A stretch of DNA of 64,000 nt, from contig NZ_BMVB01000004.1 in the NCBI RefSeq assembly GCF_014650495.1, positions 62,001-126,000 on the forward strand. Reading direction: 5' to 3'. Positions 16,886 through 25,011 of the stretch are shown here, piece by piece. The first letter of the stretch is position 1. The number at the start of each line of letters is the position of its first letter. Both the position numbers and the translations under genes were made by a program. The notes beneath the pieces are model-generated. The model searched no databases and was not told where the DNA came from. It saw only the letters and a program-made list of their open reading frames with translations. The DNA comes from Streptomyces cinnamoneus. Its GTDB lineage: Bacteria > Actinomycetota > Actinomycetes > Streptomycetales > Streptomycetaceae.

Positions 16886-17497
16886 ATGACGACCACGACG
16901 GCGACGGCCGGCACGACGGAGGGCGGCGGACGGCCCGTACCCCAGCGGCTGATCGCGGCCGCCACCCGGCTCTTCGCCGAGCAGGGCTACGACCGCACGT
17001 CCGTCCAGGAGATCGTCCGGGCGGCGGGGGTCACCAAGGGCGCGCTCTACCACTACTTCGGCTCGAAGGACGACCTGCTGCACGAGGTCTACGGGCGCGT
17101 CCTGCGCCTGCAGCAGGAGCGGCTCGACGCCTTCGCGGGCGCCGACGCCCCCGTCGAGCAGCGGCTGCGGGACGCAGCCGCCGACGTGGTCGTGACGACC
17201 ATCGAGAACCTCGACGACACGAAGATCTTCTTCCGGTCGATGCACCAGCTCGGCCCCGAGAAGCTCAAGCAGGTGCGGGCCGAACGGCGCCGCTACCACG
17301 AGCGGTTCCGCGCGCTGGTGGAGGAGGGCCAGCGCACGGGCGTCTTCGGCTCGGCGACCCCCGCCGACCTGGTGGTCGACTACCACTTCGGCTCCGTCCA
17401 CCACCTCGCCAGCTGGTACCGCCCGGACGGCCCGCTCAGCGCCCGGCAGGTCGCCGACCACCTCGCGGACCTCCTCCTGCGGGCCCTGCGGCCCTAG
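16886..17497 (+). CDS. TetR-family regulator, probable repressor of the APH/acyl-CoA dehydrogenase operon
   Basis: 203 aa from ATG 16886 (GTG at 16880 is an alternative start), with GGAAAGGCGG upstream. The helix-turn-helix spans about 20-65: AATRLFAEQGYDRTSVQEIV, VTKGALYHYFGSKDDLL. The C-terminal domain (QERLDAFAG, NLDDTKIFFRSMHQLG) resembles regulators of fatty acid and acyl-CoA use. It is convergent with the acyl-CoA dehydrogenase gene. The same 14-bp operator core lies in front of itself and in front of the APH/dehydrogenase operon, which strongly suggests it controls that operon and itself. The inducer is probably an acyl-CoA, by family analogy. Confidence 0.9.
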   Translation: MTTTTATAGTTEGGGRPVPQRLIAAATRLFAEQGYDRTSVQEIVRAAGVTKGALYHYFGSKDDLLHEVYGRVLRLQQERLDAFAGADAPVEQRLRDAAADVVVTTIENLDDTKIFFRSMHQLGPEKLKQVRAERRRYHERFRALVEEGQRTGVFGSATPADLVVDYHFGSVHHLASWYRPDGPLSARQVADHLADLLLRALRP

Positions 17498-17537
17498 GTC
17501 CGTACATGGCGGATCTTCACGGGGGCCGCCCACGGCC

Positions 17538-18752
17538 TCAGGCGTGGCGTCCCAGCTCCCGCCGGGCCAGCGACCGCTGGTGCACCTCGTCCGGCCCGTC
17601 CGCCAGGCGCAGCGTCCGCGCCGCCGCCCACAGCTCCGCCAGCGGGAAGTCCTGGCCCACGCCGCCGGCGCCGTGCAGCTGCACCGCCTTGTCGAGGATG
17701 TCCGCCACCGTCCGCGGCGTCGCGATCTTGATGGCCTGGATCTCCGTGTGCGCCCCCCGGTTGCCGACGGTGTCCATCAGCCAGGCCGTCTTGAGCACCA
17801 GCAGTCGCAGCTGCTCCACCGCCACCCGCGCATCGGCGATCCACTCCTGCACCACCCCCTGGCGGGCGAGCGGCTTGCCGAAGGCCGTGCGGGCCGCCGC
17901 CCGCCGGCACATCAGCTCGATGGCCCGCTCGGCCATGCCGATCAGGCGCATGCAGTGGTGGATCCGGCCGGGGCCGAGCCGGGCCTGGGCGATGGCGAAG
18001 CCGCCGCCCTCCTCGCCGACGAGGTGCGTGGCCGGGACGCGGACGCCGTCGAGGACCACCTCGGCGTGGCCGCCGTGGTAGTGGTCCTCGTAGCCGTAGA
18101 CCCGCATGGCCCGCCGGATCTCCACGCCGGGCGTGTCGCGGGGGACCAGCACCATCGACTGCTGCCGGCGCACGTCGGGCCCGTCCGGGTCGGTCTTGCC
18201 CATGACGATGAGGATCCGGCAGTCGGGGTGCAGGGCCCCGGAGATGTACCACTTGCGGCCGGTGATCACGTACTCGTCGCCGTCGCGCTCGATCCGCGTC
18301 TGCACGTTGGTGGCGTCCGACGAGGCCACGTCCGGCTCGGTCATGGCGAAGGCCGAGCGGATCTCACCGGCCAGCAGCGGCTCCAGCCACCGCCGGCGCT
18401 GCTCCTCGGTGCCGAACTGGGCCAGCAGCTCCATGTTCCCGGTGTCGGGGGCGGCGCAGTTGAGGGCGGTGGGGGCCAGCTGGGGGCTGCGGCCGGTGAT
18501 CTCGGCCAGCGGCGCGTACTGGAGGTTGGTCAGCCCGGCGCCGTACCGCTCACCGGGGAAGAACAGGTTCCACAGCCCGCGCCGCCGTGCCTCGGCCTTG
18601 AGCTCCTCCACCACGGGCGGGACGTCCCAGGGCGAGGCGGCCGCGGCCCGCTGCTCCTCGGCGGCGGCCTCCGCCGGGTACACGTGCTCGTCCATGAAGG
18701 CCAGCAGCCGGCCGCGCAGTTCCTCGGTCCGGGCGTCGTAGGCGAAGTCCAT
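17538..18752 (-). CDS. Acyl-CoA dehydrogenase (ACAD10/11-like)
   Basis: 404 aa flavoenzyme. FAD- and substrate-binding blocks are present: FAMTEPDVASSDATN, ITGRKWYISGA, and the C-terminal HGAGGVGQDFPLAELWAAARTLRLADGPDEVHQ. Together with the APH-like kinase gene 6 bp upstream, it forms the two-gene unit whose human counterparts are fused or paired as ACAD10/ACAD11. Those proteins handle 4-hydroxy fatty acyl-CoAs by phosphorylation and dehydrogenation (recalled). A similar role in degrading hydroxy-acids is plausible. It starts at ATG 18752 and is likely repressed by the convergent TetR. Confidence 0.92.
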   Translation of the reverse strand: MDFAYDARTEELRGRLLAFMDEHVYPAEAAAEEQRAAAASPWDVPPVVEELKAEARRRGLWNLFFPGERYGAGLTNLQYAPLAEITGRSPQLAPTALNCAAPDTGNMELLAQFGTEEQRRRWLEPLLAGEIRSAFAMTEPDVASSDATNVQTRIERDGDEYVITGRKWYISGALHPDCRILIVMGKTDPDGPDVRRQQSMVLVPRDTPGVEIRRAMRVYGYEDHYHGGHAEVVLDGVRVPATHLVGEEGGGFAIAQARLGPGRIHHCMRLIGMAERAIELMCRRAAARTAFGKPLARQGVVQEWIADARVAVEQLRLLVLKTAWLMDTVGNRGAHTEIQAIKIATPRTVADILDKAVQLHGAGGVGQDFPLAELWAAARTLRLADGPDEVHQRSLARRELGRHA

Positions 18753-18758
18753 GGGTGC

Positions 18759-19787
18759 TCAGCCTTCCTGCAGGGTGGTGAGTCCGTTGCCGATGAAGAG
18801 CGGGACGAGCTCGCCGATGCGGTCGAAGCCCGCGCCCACGGTCTGCCCGAGGGTGTGGCGCAGGTGGATGCCCTCCAGGATCACGGCGAGCTTGAAGTAG
18901 GCGAAGGCGGTGTACCAGGGCAGCGCCGAGACGTCGCGGCCGGAGCCGGCCGCGTAGCGCTCGACGAGCTCGGCGGGCGCCGGGTGGCCGGGGGCCGTGC
19001 GGGTGGCCGTCAGGGGCGAGCCCGGGACCTCCTGCTGCTCGCTGTACATCACGAGCAGGCCGAGGTCGGTGAGCGGGTCGCCGAGCGTGGACATCTCCCA
19101 GTCGAGGACGGCCCGGACGGTGTCGTCGGCGCCGACGAGGACGTTGTCGAGCCGGTAGTCGCCGTGCACGACGGCGGGCGCGGGGGAGGAGGGCAGCGCC
19201 GCGCCGAGGGCCCGGTGCAGCTCGTCGATCCCGGCCAGCTCGCGGCTGCGGGACGCCGCCAGCTGCTTGCCCCACCGCCGGAGCTGCCGCTCCAGGAAGC
19301 CCTCCGGGCGCCCGAAGTCCCCGAGCCCCACGGCCGCCGGGTCCACGGCGTGCAGCTCCACGAGGGTGTCGACGAGCCCCAGCACCACCTCCCGCGTCCG
19401 GCCCGGGCCGAGCGCGGTCAGCTGCTCCGCCGTGCGATAGGGGGTGCCGGGCACGAACTCCATCACGTAGAAGGGCGCCCCGAGCACCTCCTCGTCCTCG
19501 CACAGAAGCAGCGCCTGCGGGACCGGCACCGCCGTGTCGCGCAGCGCGCTGATCACCCGGTGCTCGCGGGCCATGTCGTGCGCGGTGGCGAGCACGTGGC
19601 CCAGCGGGGGCCGGCGCACCACCCACCGCCCACCGGCGGAGTCCCGCACCGCGTACGTGAGGTTGGAGCGCCCGCCTTCGATCAGATCCGCCTCCAGCGG
19701 CCCGGTCACCAGCCCCGGGCGCTCACGCTCCAGGTGGTCGCGCAACCTCTGGGGATCGAGCCCCGGCAGGGGGCCGGCCTTGCTCAT
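18759..19787 (-). CDS. APH-like phosphotransferase (ACAD10/11 kinase type)
   Basis: 342 aa from ATG 19787, chosen because GAAGGAG sits at ideal spacing; a GTG 30 nt upstream is less likely. Kinase-fold motifs are intact: WVVRRPP (ATP lysine region replaced by Arg-rich RRPP as in this subfamily), VVHGDYRLDNVLV (catalytic HGDxxxxN) and VLDWEMSTLGDPL (metal-binding Asp). Despite the aminoglycoside-phosphotransferase fold, pairing with an acyl-CoA dehydrogenase points to hydroxyacyl-CoA phosphorylation rather than resistance. The leader contains a tandem 15-bp repeat (TTCACGGGAGTCGGG at 19798-19827) and the TetR operator. Confidence 0.9.
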   Translation of the reverse strand: MSKAGPLPGLDPQRLRDHLERERPGLVTGPLEADLIEGGRSNLTYAVRDSAGGRWVVRRPPLGHVLATAHDMAREHRVISALRDTAVPVPQALLLCEDEEVLGAPFYVMEFVPGTPYRTAEQLTALGPGRTREVVLGLVDTLVELHAVDPAAVGLGDFGRPEGFLERQLRRWGKQLAASRSRELAGIDELHRALGAALPSSPAPAVVHGDYRLDNVLVGADDTVRAVLDWEMSTLGDPLTDLGLLVMYSEQQEVPGSPLTATRTAPGHPAPAELVERYAAGSGRDVSALPWYTAFAYFKLAVILEGIHLRHTLGQTVGAGFDRIGELVPLFIGNGLTTLQEG

Positions 19788-19870
19788 CGCGTACTCCTTC
19801 ACGGGAGTCGGGTTCACGGGAGTCGGGCCGCGCTCGGCGGACGCCCTTCGCCTGCTGACGTGATCATGAT

Positions 19871-19888
19871 GCCGACCAGTCGGTATGC
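19871..19888. promoter_or_regulatory. TetR operator site 2, upstream of the APH/acyl-CoA dehydrogenase operon
   Basis: On the minus strand it reads GCATACCGACTGGTCGGC. It includes the perfect dyad CCGAC-N2-GTCGG and shares 14 bases with the site in front of tetR (16841-16860). It is about 85 bp upstream of the APH start codon. Confidence 0.75.
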
Positions 19889-19924
19889 AGTCCAGGGCGC
19901 ATCCGGCCCCGGCGGCGATCGCAG

Positions 19925-20291
19925 TTGATCATCTTCTGGTCGCGCGTAGACCGACATCGGGCACGCTTCTCCACAGCGGGCCGACGAGCCGCGCGCACAG
20001 CACCGGAAAAAAAGGGAATCACCGGGAAGAGTTCGCAGCGTCTTCGGCTCCTGGCCCTCAGCCTCGTCACCTCGGCGGTGGCGGTGATCGCCGGCCCCGC
20101 GGCGGACGCATCGGCGACCGCGGGGCCGCCGCCCCGCGGAGGCCATGAGACGACCCAGCGCCACCTGCCAGCCGAACGGCAACTGGCGCTACTCGATCGG
20201 GATGGCCGAGGGCCAGCTGGTGGTCGTCATCGGTCTCGGCAACGGAGGCTGGACCGTCGTCACCGTCTTCTGGAAGGGCGAAAGCGAGTAG
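19925..20291 (+). pseudogene. Remnant of a small secreted protein gene (frameshift, no clear start)
   Basis: Two coding-like pieces lie in different frames. The first (to about 20130) reads as a basic region plus a signal-peptide-like stretch, LRLLALSLVTSAVAVIAG, with an AxA-like site. The second (about 20140-20291) reads CQPNGNWRYSIGMAEGQLV, VIGLGNGGWTVVTVFW and ends at TAG 20291. Both pieces have very high GC at third codon positions, but a one-base shift near 20120-20160 separates them. The first frame has no ATG or GTG start near a ribosome site, only a TTG at 19925. The alternative is a genuine 48-aa gene from ATG 20145. The rest of the 529-bp gap holds the TetR operator and leader. Confidence 0.45.
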
Positions 20292-20316
20292 CGGCGGGCA
20301 CACGGCCCCGTCGGAC

Positions 20317-21255
20317 TCAGGCGTGGCAGGCCACGGGCCGCCCGCCGTTCATCTGCGTCATGTCGCCGAGCACGGGCAGCAGGTCGAGCGTCGTGCCCAC
20401 GGGCCGGCCGTCGAGCTCGGCGTAGGCGCGGTGCAGGTTGGCCACCAGGCGCTCGCTCTCGCGCAGGCCGGCGAACTCGCCCAGGTCGGCCCGGCGGGCG
20501 GCCTCCAGCGGGGTGTGACCGGCGGCGCGGGAGGTGCGGGCCAGCTCCTGGACGTAGCGGAGGTAGCGCTCGACGGTGTCGTAGACGCCGGGGTCGGTGA
20601 CGCGGCCGTGGCCGGGCACCACGGTGTGCGCGTCGAGGCCGCGCAGGACCTCCAGGGCGTGCAGCGAGCCGCTGAGCGAGCCCATCATGACGAAGGGCGT
20701 GCCGCCGTTGAAGACGAGGTCGCCGGTGAAGACGATGCCCTGCTGCGGCAGCCAGGCGATCGTGTCGCCGACGGTGTGCGCGGGGCCGGGGTGGATCAGC
20801 TGGACCTCGATGTCGCCGACGTGGACGGTGAGCGCGTCGGTGTAGGTGAGGTTGGGTGCGGTGACCTCGATGTCGCCGTACTCCACGGCGGGCCAGGCGA
20901 GGTGGAGCTGCAGGCCCGCGGCGAGGGTCTCGCGGCGGCAGTCGGCGTGCCCGATGACCGTGGCCTCGGGGGTGAACACGCAGTTGCCGTAGGTGTGGTC
21001 GCCGTGGTGGTGGGTGTTGACCAGCATCGTCGGCAGCGGGGCGCCGCTCGCGGTCACGGCGTCGCGCAGCAGGCGCGCCCGGCGCTCGGTGGCCGCCGTG
21101 TCGATCAGCAGTGTGCGGCCGCCGTCGGACACGAAGCCGGCGTTGTTGAGGCACCAGCCGCCGTCGGGCTGGACGTAGGCGTGCACGCCCGGTGCGAGGG
21201 TGACGGTGTACGGCTCGGTGTCCGCTGCCTCGCCGGCGGTGCTGAGCGTGGTCAT
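20317..21255 (-). CDS. MBL-fold metallo-hydrolase
   Basis: 312 aa from ATG 21255. The dinuclear metal site of the metallo-beta-lactamase fold is complete: THHHGDHTYGN, HPGPAHTVGD, FTGDLVFNGG and VVPGHGRV. The domain order resembles lactonase- and cyclase-type hydrolases, not true beta-lactamases, and there is no signal peptide. Substrate unknown. The marR gene ends 114 bp upstream on the same strand, so the two may be co-transcribed. Confidence 0.88.
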   Translation of the reverse strand: MTTLSTAGEAADTEPYTVTLAPGVHAYVQPDGGWCLNNAGFVSDGGRTLLIDTAATERRARLLRDAVTASGAPLPTMLVNTHHHGDHTYGNCVFTPEATVIGHADCRRETLAAGLQLHLAWPAVEYGDIEVTAPNLTYTDALTVHVGDIEVQLIHPGPAHTVGDTIAWLPQQGIVFTGDLVFNGGTPFVMMGSLSGSLHALEVLRGLDAHTVVPGHGRVTDPGVYDTVERYLRYVQELARTSRAAGHTPLEAARRADLGEFAGLRESERLVANLHRAYAELDGRPVGTTLDLLPVLGDMTQMNGGRPVACHA

Positions 21256-21369
21256 GGATGCCTCCCGTGTCGTCCGCCACGGGGCGGGCCGTTCCGAACG
21301 ACCGTCAGAATACGGCGGCCGGCGGGCGCGTGGCCTGCAGGGCGGGCGCGTTGCGGCCGGCGGCCGTGG

Positions 21370-21810
21370 TCAGGCGCGGCGCTCCATGCCGGGGCGGAGC
21401 CGCTCCAGGAGCCCGTACAGCACCGTGCGCTCCTCCTCGTCCAGCGCGTCGAGCGCGCTGTGCGTGGCCTGCATCTCGGCGCGCACCCGGCGGATCGTCG
21501 CATGGCCCTCCTCGGTGGCCACGACGTTCTTCACCCGGCGGTCGGCGGGGTCGGGCTCGCGGCGGACCAGCCCGCGCGCCTCCAGCCGGTCCACGATGCC
21601 GGTGACGTTGGAGGCGTCGCAGACCAGCAGGGTGGCCAGGCCCCGCATCGGGACCGGGCCCTTGAGCTGGGCCAGCAGCTTGGCCTGGACGGAGGTGAGG
21701 CCGTGGCGGGCGGCGGCGGCCGCGAAGTCCTGCCACTGTGCGGTGCCGAGCGCGGCCACCAGCTCCAGGAGCTGGGCCTTGGTCGGGGGCTGGGGGTGCG
21801 TGCCGGTCAT
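21370..21810 (-). CDS. MarR-family transcriptional regulator
   Basis: 146 aa winged-helix protein. The core is VQAKLLAQLKGPVPMRGLATLL, CDASNVTGIVDRLEARGLV, RREPDPADRRVKNVVAT. It is divergent from a 14-helix drug pump, the classic MarR layout, with dyads built from TCAAG/CTTGA in the gap. It very likely represses the pump and itself until a small aromatic or toxic ligand binds. A -10-like TACACT lies just upstream of its ATG on the minus strand, overlapping the first dyad. Confidence 0.9.
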   Translation of the reverse strand: MTGTHPQPPTKAQLLELVAALGTAQWQDFAAAAARHGLTSVQAKLLAQLKGPVPMRGLATLLVCDASNVTGIVDRLEARGLVRREPDPADRRVKNVVATEEGHATIRRVRAEMQATHSALDALDEEERTVLYGLLERLRPGMERRA

Positions 21811-21823
21811 GGGTGAAGTGTAC

Positions 21824-21908
21824 TCAAGAGCTTGATGGCTTAAATCATTAACTTGACTATGTGAACTATTGGGTCCTACCGTGGTCCGAGTTGCTTGACG
21901 ATCTCAAG
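21824..21908. promoter_or_regulatory. MarR operator region with repeated TCAAG/CTTGA half-sites
   Basis: TCAAG-AG-CTTGA lies at 21824-21835, a lone CTTGA at 21852-21856, and CTTGA-N5-TCAAG at 21894-21908. All are in the 149-bp gap between marR and the MFS gene. TTGACT (21853-21858) with a TACCGT-like -10 about 18 nt on could be the pump promoter. The spacing (2 nt) is wrong for a SoxR box, which needs 4. Confidence 0.6.
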
Positions 21909-21959
21909 CATCCATGTCGTGAAGTAACTCGAAGTGACCCCGAAGGAACCCCTCCCTCC

Positions 21960-23468
21960 ATGACCTCCGCAGCGCCCGCGCCCGCGCCCGCAGAACAGGC
22001 CGGCGGCCGGAACGAGACGGTGATCGTCTTCGCCCTGAGCCTGGCCGCCATGGTCGTCTCGATGATGCAGACCCTCGTCGTGCCGATCCTGGGCCTCATC
22101 CAGAACGACCTGGAGACCACCTCCGCCGACGTCAGCTGGGTCACCACCGCGACCCTGCTCTCCGCCGCCGTCTTCACCCCGCTGCTCGGCCGCTTCGGCG
22201 ACCAGCACGGCAAGAAGAAGACCCTGGTCGCCGTCCTCGTCGTGATGGTCGCGGGCTCCGTCCTCGCCGCCGTGACCCACTCACTGCTCTGGCTGATCGT
22301 CGGCCGGGTGCTCCAGGGCGCCGCCACCGCGATCTTCCCGCTCGCGCTGTCCGTGCTGCGCGAGGAGGTCCGCCCGGCCAAGCTGCCCGGCGCCATGGCC
22401 ATGGTCAGCGGCACCCTCGCCTTCGGCAGCGGCCTGGCCCTCGTCGCCACCGGCCTGCTCACCTCCGGCGACGACCCCGACTACCGCAGCGCCTTCTGGC
22501 TGGCCACCGGCCTCGCCACGCTGGCCCTGATCGCCGTCGCCGCGCTCGTTCCCGCCACCCGCGAGACCACCGGCGGCCGCACGGACGTCCTGGGCGCCCT
22601 CACCCTGGCCGGCACGCTCGTCCTGCTCCTGCTGCCCATCACCCAGGGCCACGAGTGGGGCTGGTCCTCCGCCCGCACGATCGGCTGCTTCGCCGGCGCC
22701 GCGGCGATGGCCGCCCTCTGGACGCTGGTCGAGCGCAAGGTCCGCGAGCCGCTGGTCGACATGCGGATGTTCGCCCACCGCCCGGTGCTCTTCGCCAACC
22801 TCGCCGGCCTGCTCGTCGGCTTCGGCTCCTTCGCCCTCTTCATCGGCGTCTCGTACCTGGTCCAGATGCCCTCGAAGATCACCGGCTACGGCTTCGACGC
22901 CAGCGTCCTGCGGGCCTCGGTCGAGTTCCTGCTGCCCAGCACGATCGTCTCGCTGCTCGCCGCCCCCGTCGGCGGCCAGCTCGTCCGCCACAAGGGCCCC
23001 CGCCTGGTCCTGCTGCTCGCCTCGCTCATCGGCACCGTGGGCTTCGTCTGGATCGCTCTGGACCACGAGCACGCCTACGCCGTGATCGCCGCCGGCGTCT
23101 TCGTCGGCGCGGCCATCAGCTTCGGCTACGCCGCCATGCCGGCCGTGATCGTCGCGAGCGTGCCGCACCACCAGACCGGCATAGCCAACGGCATCAACTC
23201 CATCTCCCGCTCGACCGGCAGCGCCATCGGCAGCGCGATGATCACCACGGTCCTCGCCTCCAAGAGCATCGAGCACCTCCCGCCGGGCGCCCCCAAGCTC
23301 CCCGCCGAGAGCCAGTTCACCCTGACCTTCGTCATCGCGGGCACCGCCTTCCTGCTGGTCTCCCTGGTGGCCTGGCTGGGCCTGCGGAAGATCCACGCGC
23401 TGCGGGACGCCGCGGTGGCGGCCCGGGGCGTCGCACCCGACGCTGAAACCGCACCCGCCGCACGCTGA
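21960..23468 (+). CDS. MFS multidrug efflux transporter, DHA2 family (14 TM)
   Basis: 502 aa from ATG 21960; the open frame starts 33 codons earlier but in the regulatory region. About 14 membrane helices are seen, with the MFS loop motif LLGRFGDQHGKKK after helix 2 and a long central pair of extra helices, as in EmrB/QacA proton antiporters. It should export drug-like cations or antibiotics across the membrane. It is controlled by the divergent MarR. The quinone-reductase-like gene follows after 32 bp and probably shares the transcript, suggesting a joint export-plus-reduction response. Confidence 0.92.
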   Translation: MTSAAPAPAPAEQAGGRNETVIVFALSLAAMVVSMMQTLVVPILGLIQNDLETTSADVSWVTTATLLSAAVFTPLLGRFGDQHGKKKTLVAVLVVMVAGSVLAAVTHSLLWLIVGRVLQGAATAIFPLALSVLREEVRPAKLPGAMAMVSGTLAFGSGLALVATGLLTSGDDPDYRSAFWLATGLATLALIAVAALVPATRETTGGRTDVLGALTLAGTLVLLLLPITQGHEWGWSSARTIGCFAGAAAMAALWTLVERKVREPLVDMRMFAHRPVLFANLAGLLVGFGSFALFIGVSYLVQMPSKITGYGFDASVLRASVEFLLPSTIVSLLAAPVGGQLVRHKGPRLVLLLASLIGTVGFVWIALDHEHAYAVIAAGVFVGAAISFGYAAMPAVIVASVPHHQTGIANGINSISRSTGSAIGSAMITTVLASKSIEHLPPGAPKLPAESQFTLTFVIAGTAFLLVSLVAWLGLRKIHALRDAAVAARGVAPDAETAPAAR

Positions 23469-23500
23469 ACCCGAACACCGCTAGACAAGGAGTCGGCACC

Positions 23501-24424
23501 ATGAAGGCTGTCAGCTACCGCACCTACGGCGGCCCCGAGGTCCTCGAATACGGCGAGGCGCCCAAGCCCAAGGCCGGCCCGGACAGCGTCCTGATCAAGG
23601 TCAAGGCGGCCGCCGTCAACCCCGTCGACTGGAAGGCCCAGGCCGGCGGCCTCGACCCCTACCTCGACGCCGTCTTCCCCGTCATCCCCGGCTGGGACGT
23701 CTCCGGCGTCGTCGTCGGCCAGGGCCTGGACACCCCCGAGTACCAGGTCGGCGACGAGGTCATCGGCTACGTCCGCGAGGACTTCCTCTCCCGCGGCACC
23801 TTCGCCGAGTACGTGGCGGCGCCGGTGCGCACCCTCGCACCGAAGCCCTCGGGCCTCACCTTCGAGGAGGCCGCGGGCATCCCGCTGGCCGGCCTCACCG
23901 CCTACCAGGCCCTCAAGGCCGTCCAGGCGGGCAAGGGCGACACCGTGCTGATCCACGCGGCCGCCGGCGGCGTCGGCTCCATGGCCGTCCAGCTCGCCCG
24001 CCACATGGGCGCCCGCGTCATCGGCACCGCGAGCGAGCGCAACCACGACTACCTGCGCTCGCTGGGCGCCGAGCCCGTCACCTACGGGGAGGGGCTCGCC
24101 GAGCGGGTGCGGGCGCTGGCGCCCAAGGGTGTGACGGCCGTGCTGGACCTGGTCGGCGGCGGGGCCGTCACGACCTCGCCCGACGTGACCGCGACCGGCG
24201 CCCGCCTGGTCTCCATCGCCGACCCGGAGGTCGCGGCCCTCGGCGGCCGCCTCCTGTGGGTACGCCCGGACGCCGCCGACCTGACGGAGCTCAGCCGCCT
24301 GGCGGAACAGGGCGTCCTCACGGTCGAGGTGGCGGCGGTCTTCCCGCTGGAGAAAACGGCAGACGCCCAACGCCTCAGCGCCGAGGGCCACACCCGCGGC
24401 AAGATCGTGGTGACGGTGGCCTGA
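23501..24424 (+). CDS. NADP-dependent oxidoreductase, zinc-free MDR (quinone reductase-like)
   Basis: 307 aa with an AAGGAG ribosome site. It has the quinone-oxidoreductase pattern of the MDR family: PVDWKAQAGG, VIPGWDVSGVV, AGIPLAGLTAYQAL, and the NADPH motif HAAAGGVGSMAVQLARHMGA. Zinc-ligand cysteines are absent, as in QOR enzymes. It probably reduces quinones or other electrophiles. It is the second gene of the MarR-controlled unit. The segment spanning its stop codon (GGTGGCCTGA, 24415-24424) is repeated in degenerate form twice downstream. Confidence 0.9.
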   Translation: MKAVSYRTYGGPEVLEYGEAPKPKAGPDSVLIKVKAAAVNPVDWKAQAGGLDPYLDAVFPVIPGWDVSGVVVGQGLDTPEYQVGDEVIGYVREDFLSRGTFAEYVAAPVRTLAPKPSGLTFEEAAGIPLAGLTAYQALKAVQAGKGDTVLIHAAAGGVGSMAVQLARHMGARVIGTASERNHDYLRSLGAEPVTYGEGLAERVRALAPKGVTAVLDLVGGGAVTTSPDVTATGARLVSIADPEVAALGGRLLWVRPDAADLTELSRLAEQGVLTVEVAAVFPLEKTADAQRLSAEGHTRGKIVVTVA

Positions 24425-24860
24425 CGGCCGCGACCCTTGCCGCTCCGGGCCCGAGCCCCGGCGCCTTCCGGGGCGGGACCGACACCCCGCTGCCCTTGCG
24501 CGGGCCGGCGGAGGCCACGCCCGGGGCCCTGGCCCGGGGCGGGCAGCCGCCCGGGGCCGCCCTCGGCCCAGGGGCCCCCGGTGGCCTGGCGGTCGCGGCC
24601 CTTGCGACTCCCGGGCCGCGCCCCGGCGTCCTTCCAGGGCGGGGCGGACGCCCCACCGCTGCCCTTGCCGGGCCGGGGGCCGTGCCCGGGGGCCCCTTCC
24701 GGGGCGGGCTCCCGCCCGGGGGCCGCGCCCCGGCGGCTGCCAGGGCCGGGGCCGTGCTCCGCTGCCCCTGGAAGGGCTGCGCCCCAGCCCTTCCAGGGGC
24801 GGTGGCCTGACGCCCAGCTGCCCCCTGCCGTACAGGGGCCGCGCCCCGGCGTCCTTCCGG
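24415..24860. repeat. Three degenerate tandem copies that begin with the oxidoreductase 3' end
   Basis: Copies start at 24415 (the real gene end), 24580 and 24801, each opening with GGTGGCCTG. The first two align by eye over about 150 bp, sharing CGCGACCCTTGC-like, CCCCGGCGTCCTTCC-like and GCTGCCCTTGC-like blocks. The third is shorter and more diverged. All sit in an 809-bp noncoding gap between convergent genes. Long open frames cross it on several frames, but only because stops are rare in such GC-rich DNA. Confidence 0.7.
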
Positions 24861-25011
24861 GCCCGGAGCAGACGCCTCACGGCGCCCTGCCGCACAAGGG
24901 CGGCGCTGTGCAGCCGATACCGGCCCGGGCGCGCAGGGCTGCGCCTCGCATCCCCTTCGCGTCCGGGACCGCGCCCCGCTGCGCTACCCCGCCCTGGGCC
25001 GACTTGCCGGG

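Noticed and set aside
18759..19787. Aminoglycoside resistance kinase
   Set aside because: The APH fold is present, but coupling to an acyl-CoA dehydrogenase and ACAD10/11-type motifs point to acyl-CoA metabolism.
21824..21908. SoxR box between marR and the MFS pump
   Set aside because: The CTCAAG/CTTGA arms look SoxR-like, but the spacer is 2 nt (or the arms are reversed), whereas SoxR boxes need a 4-nt centre.
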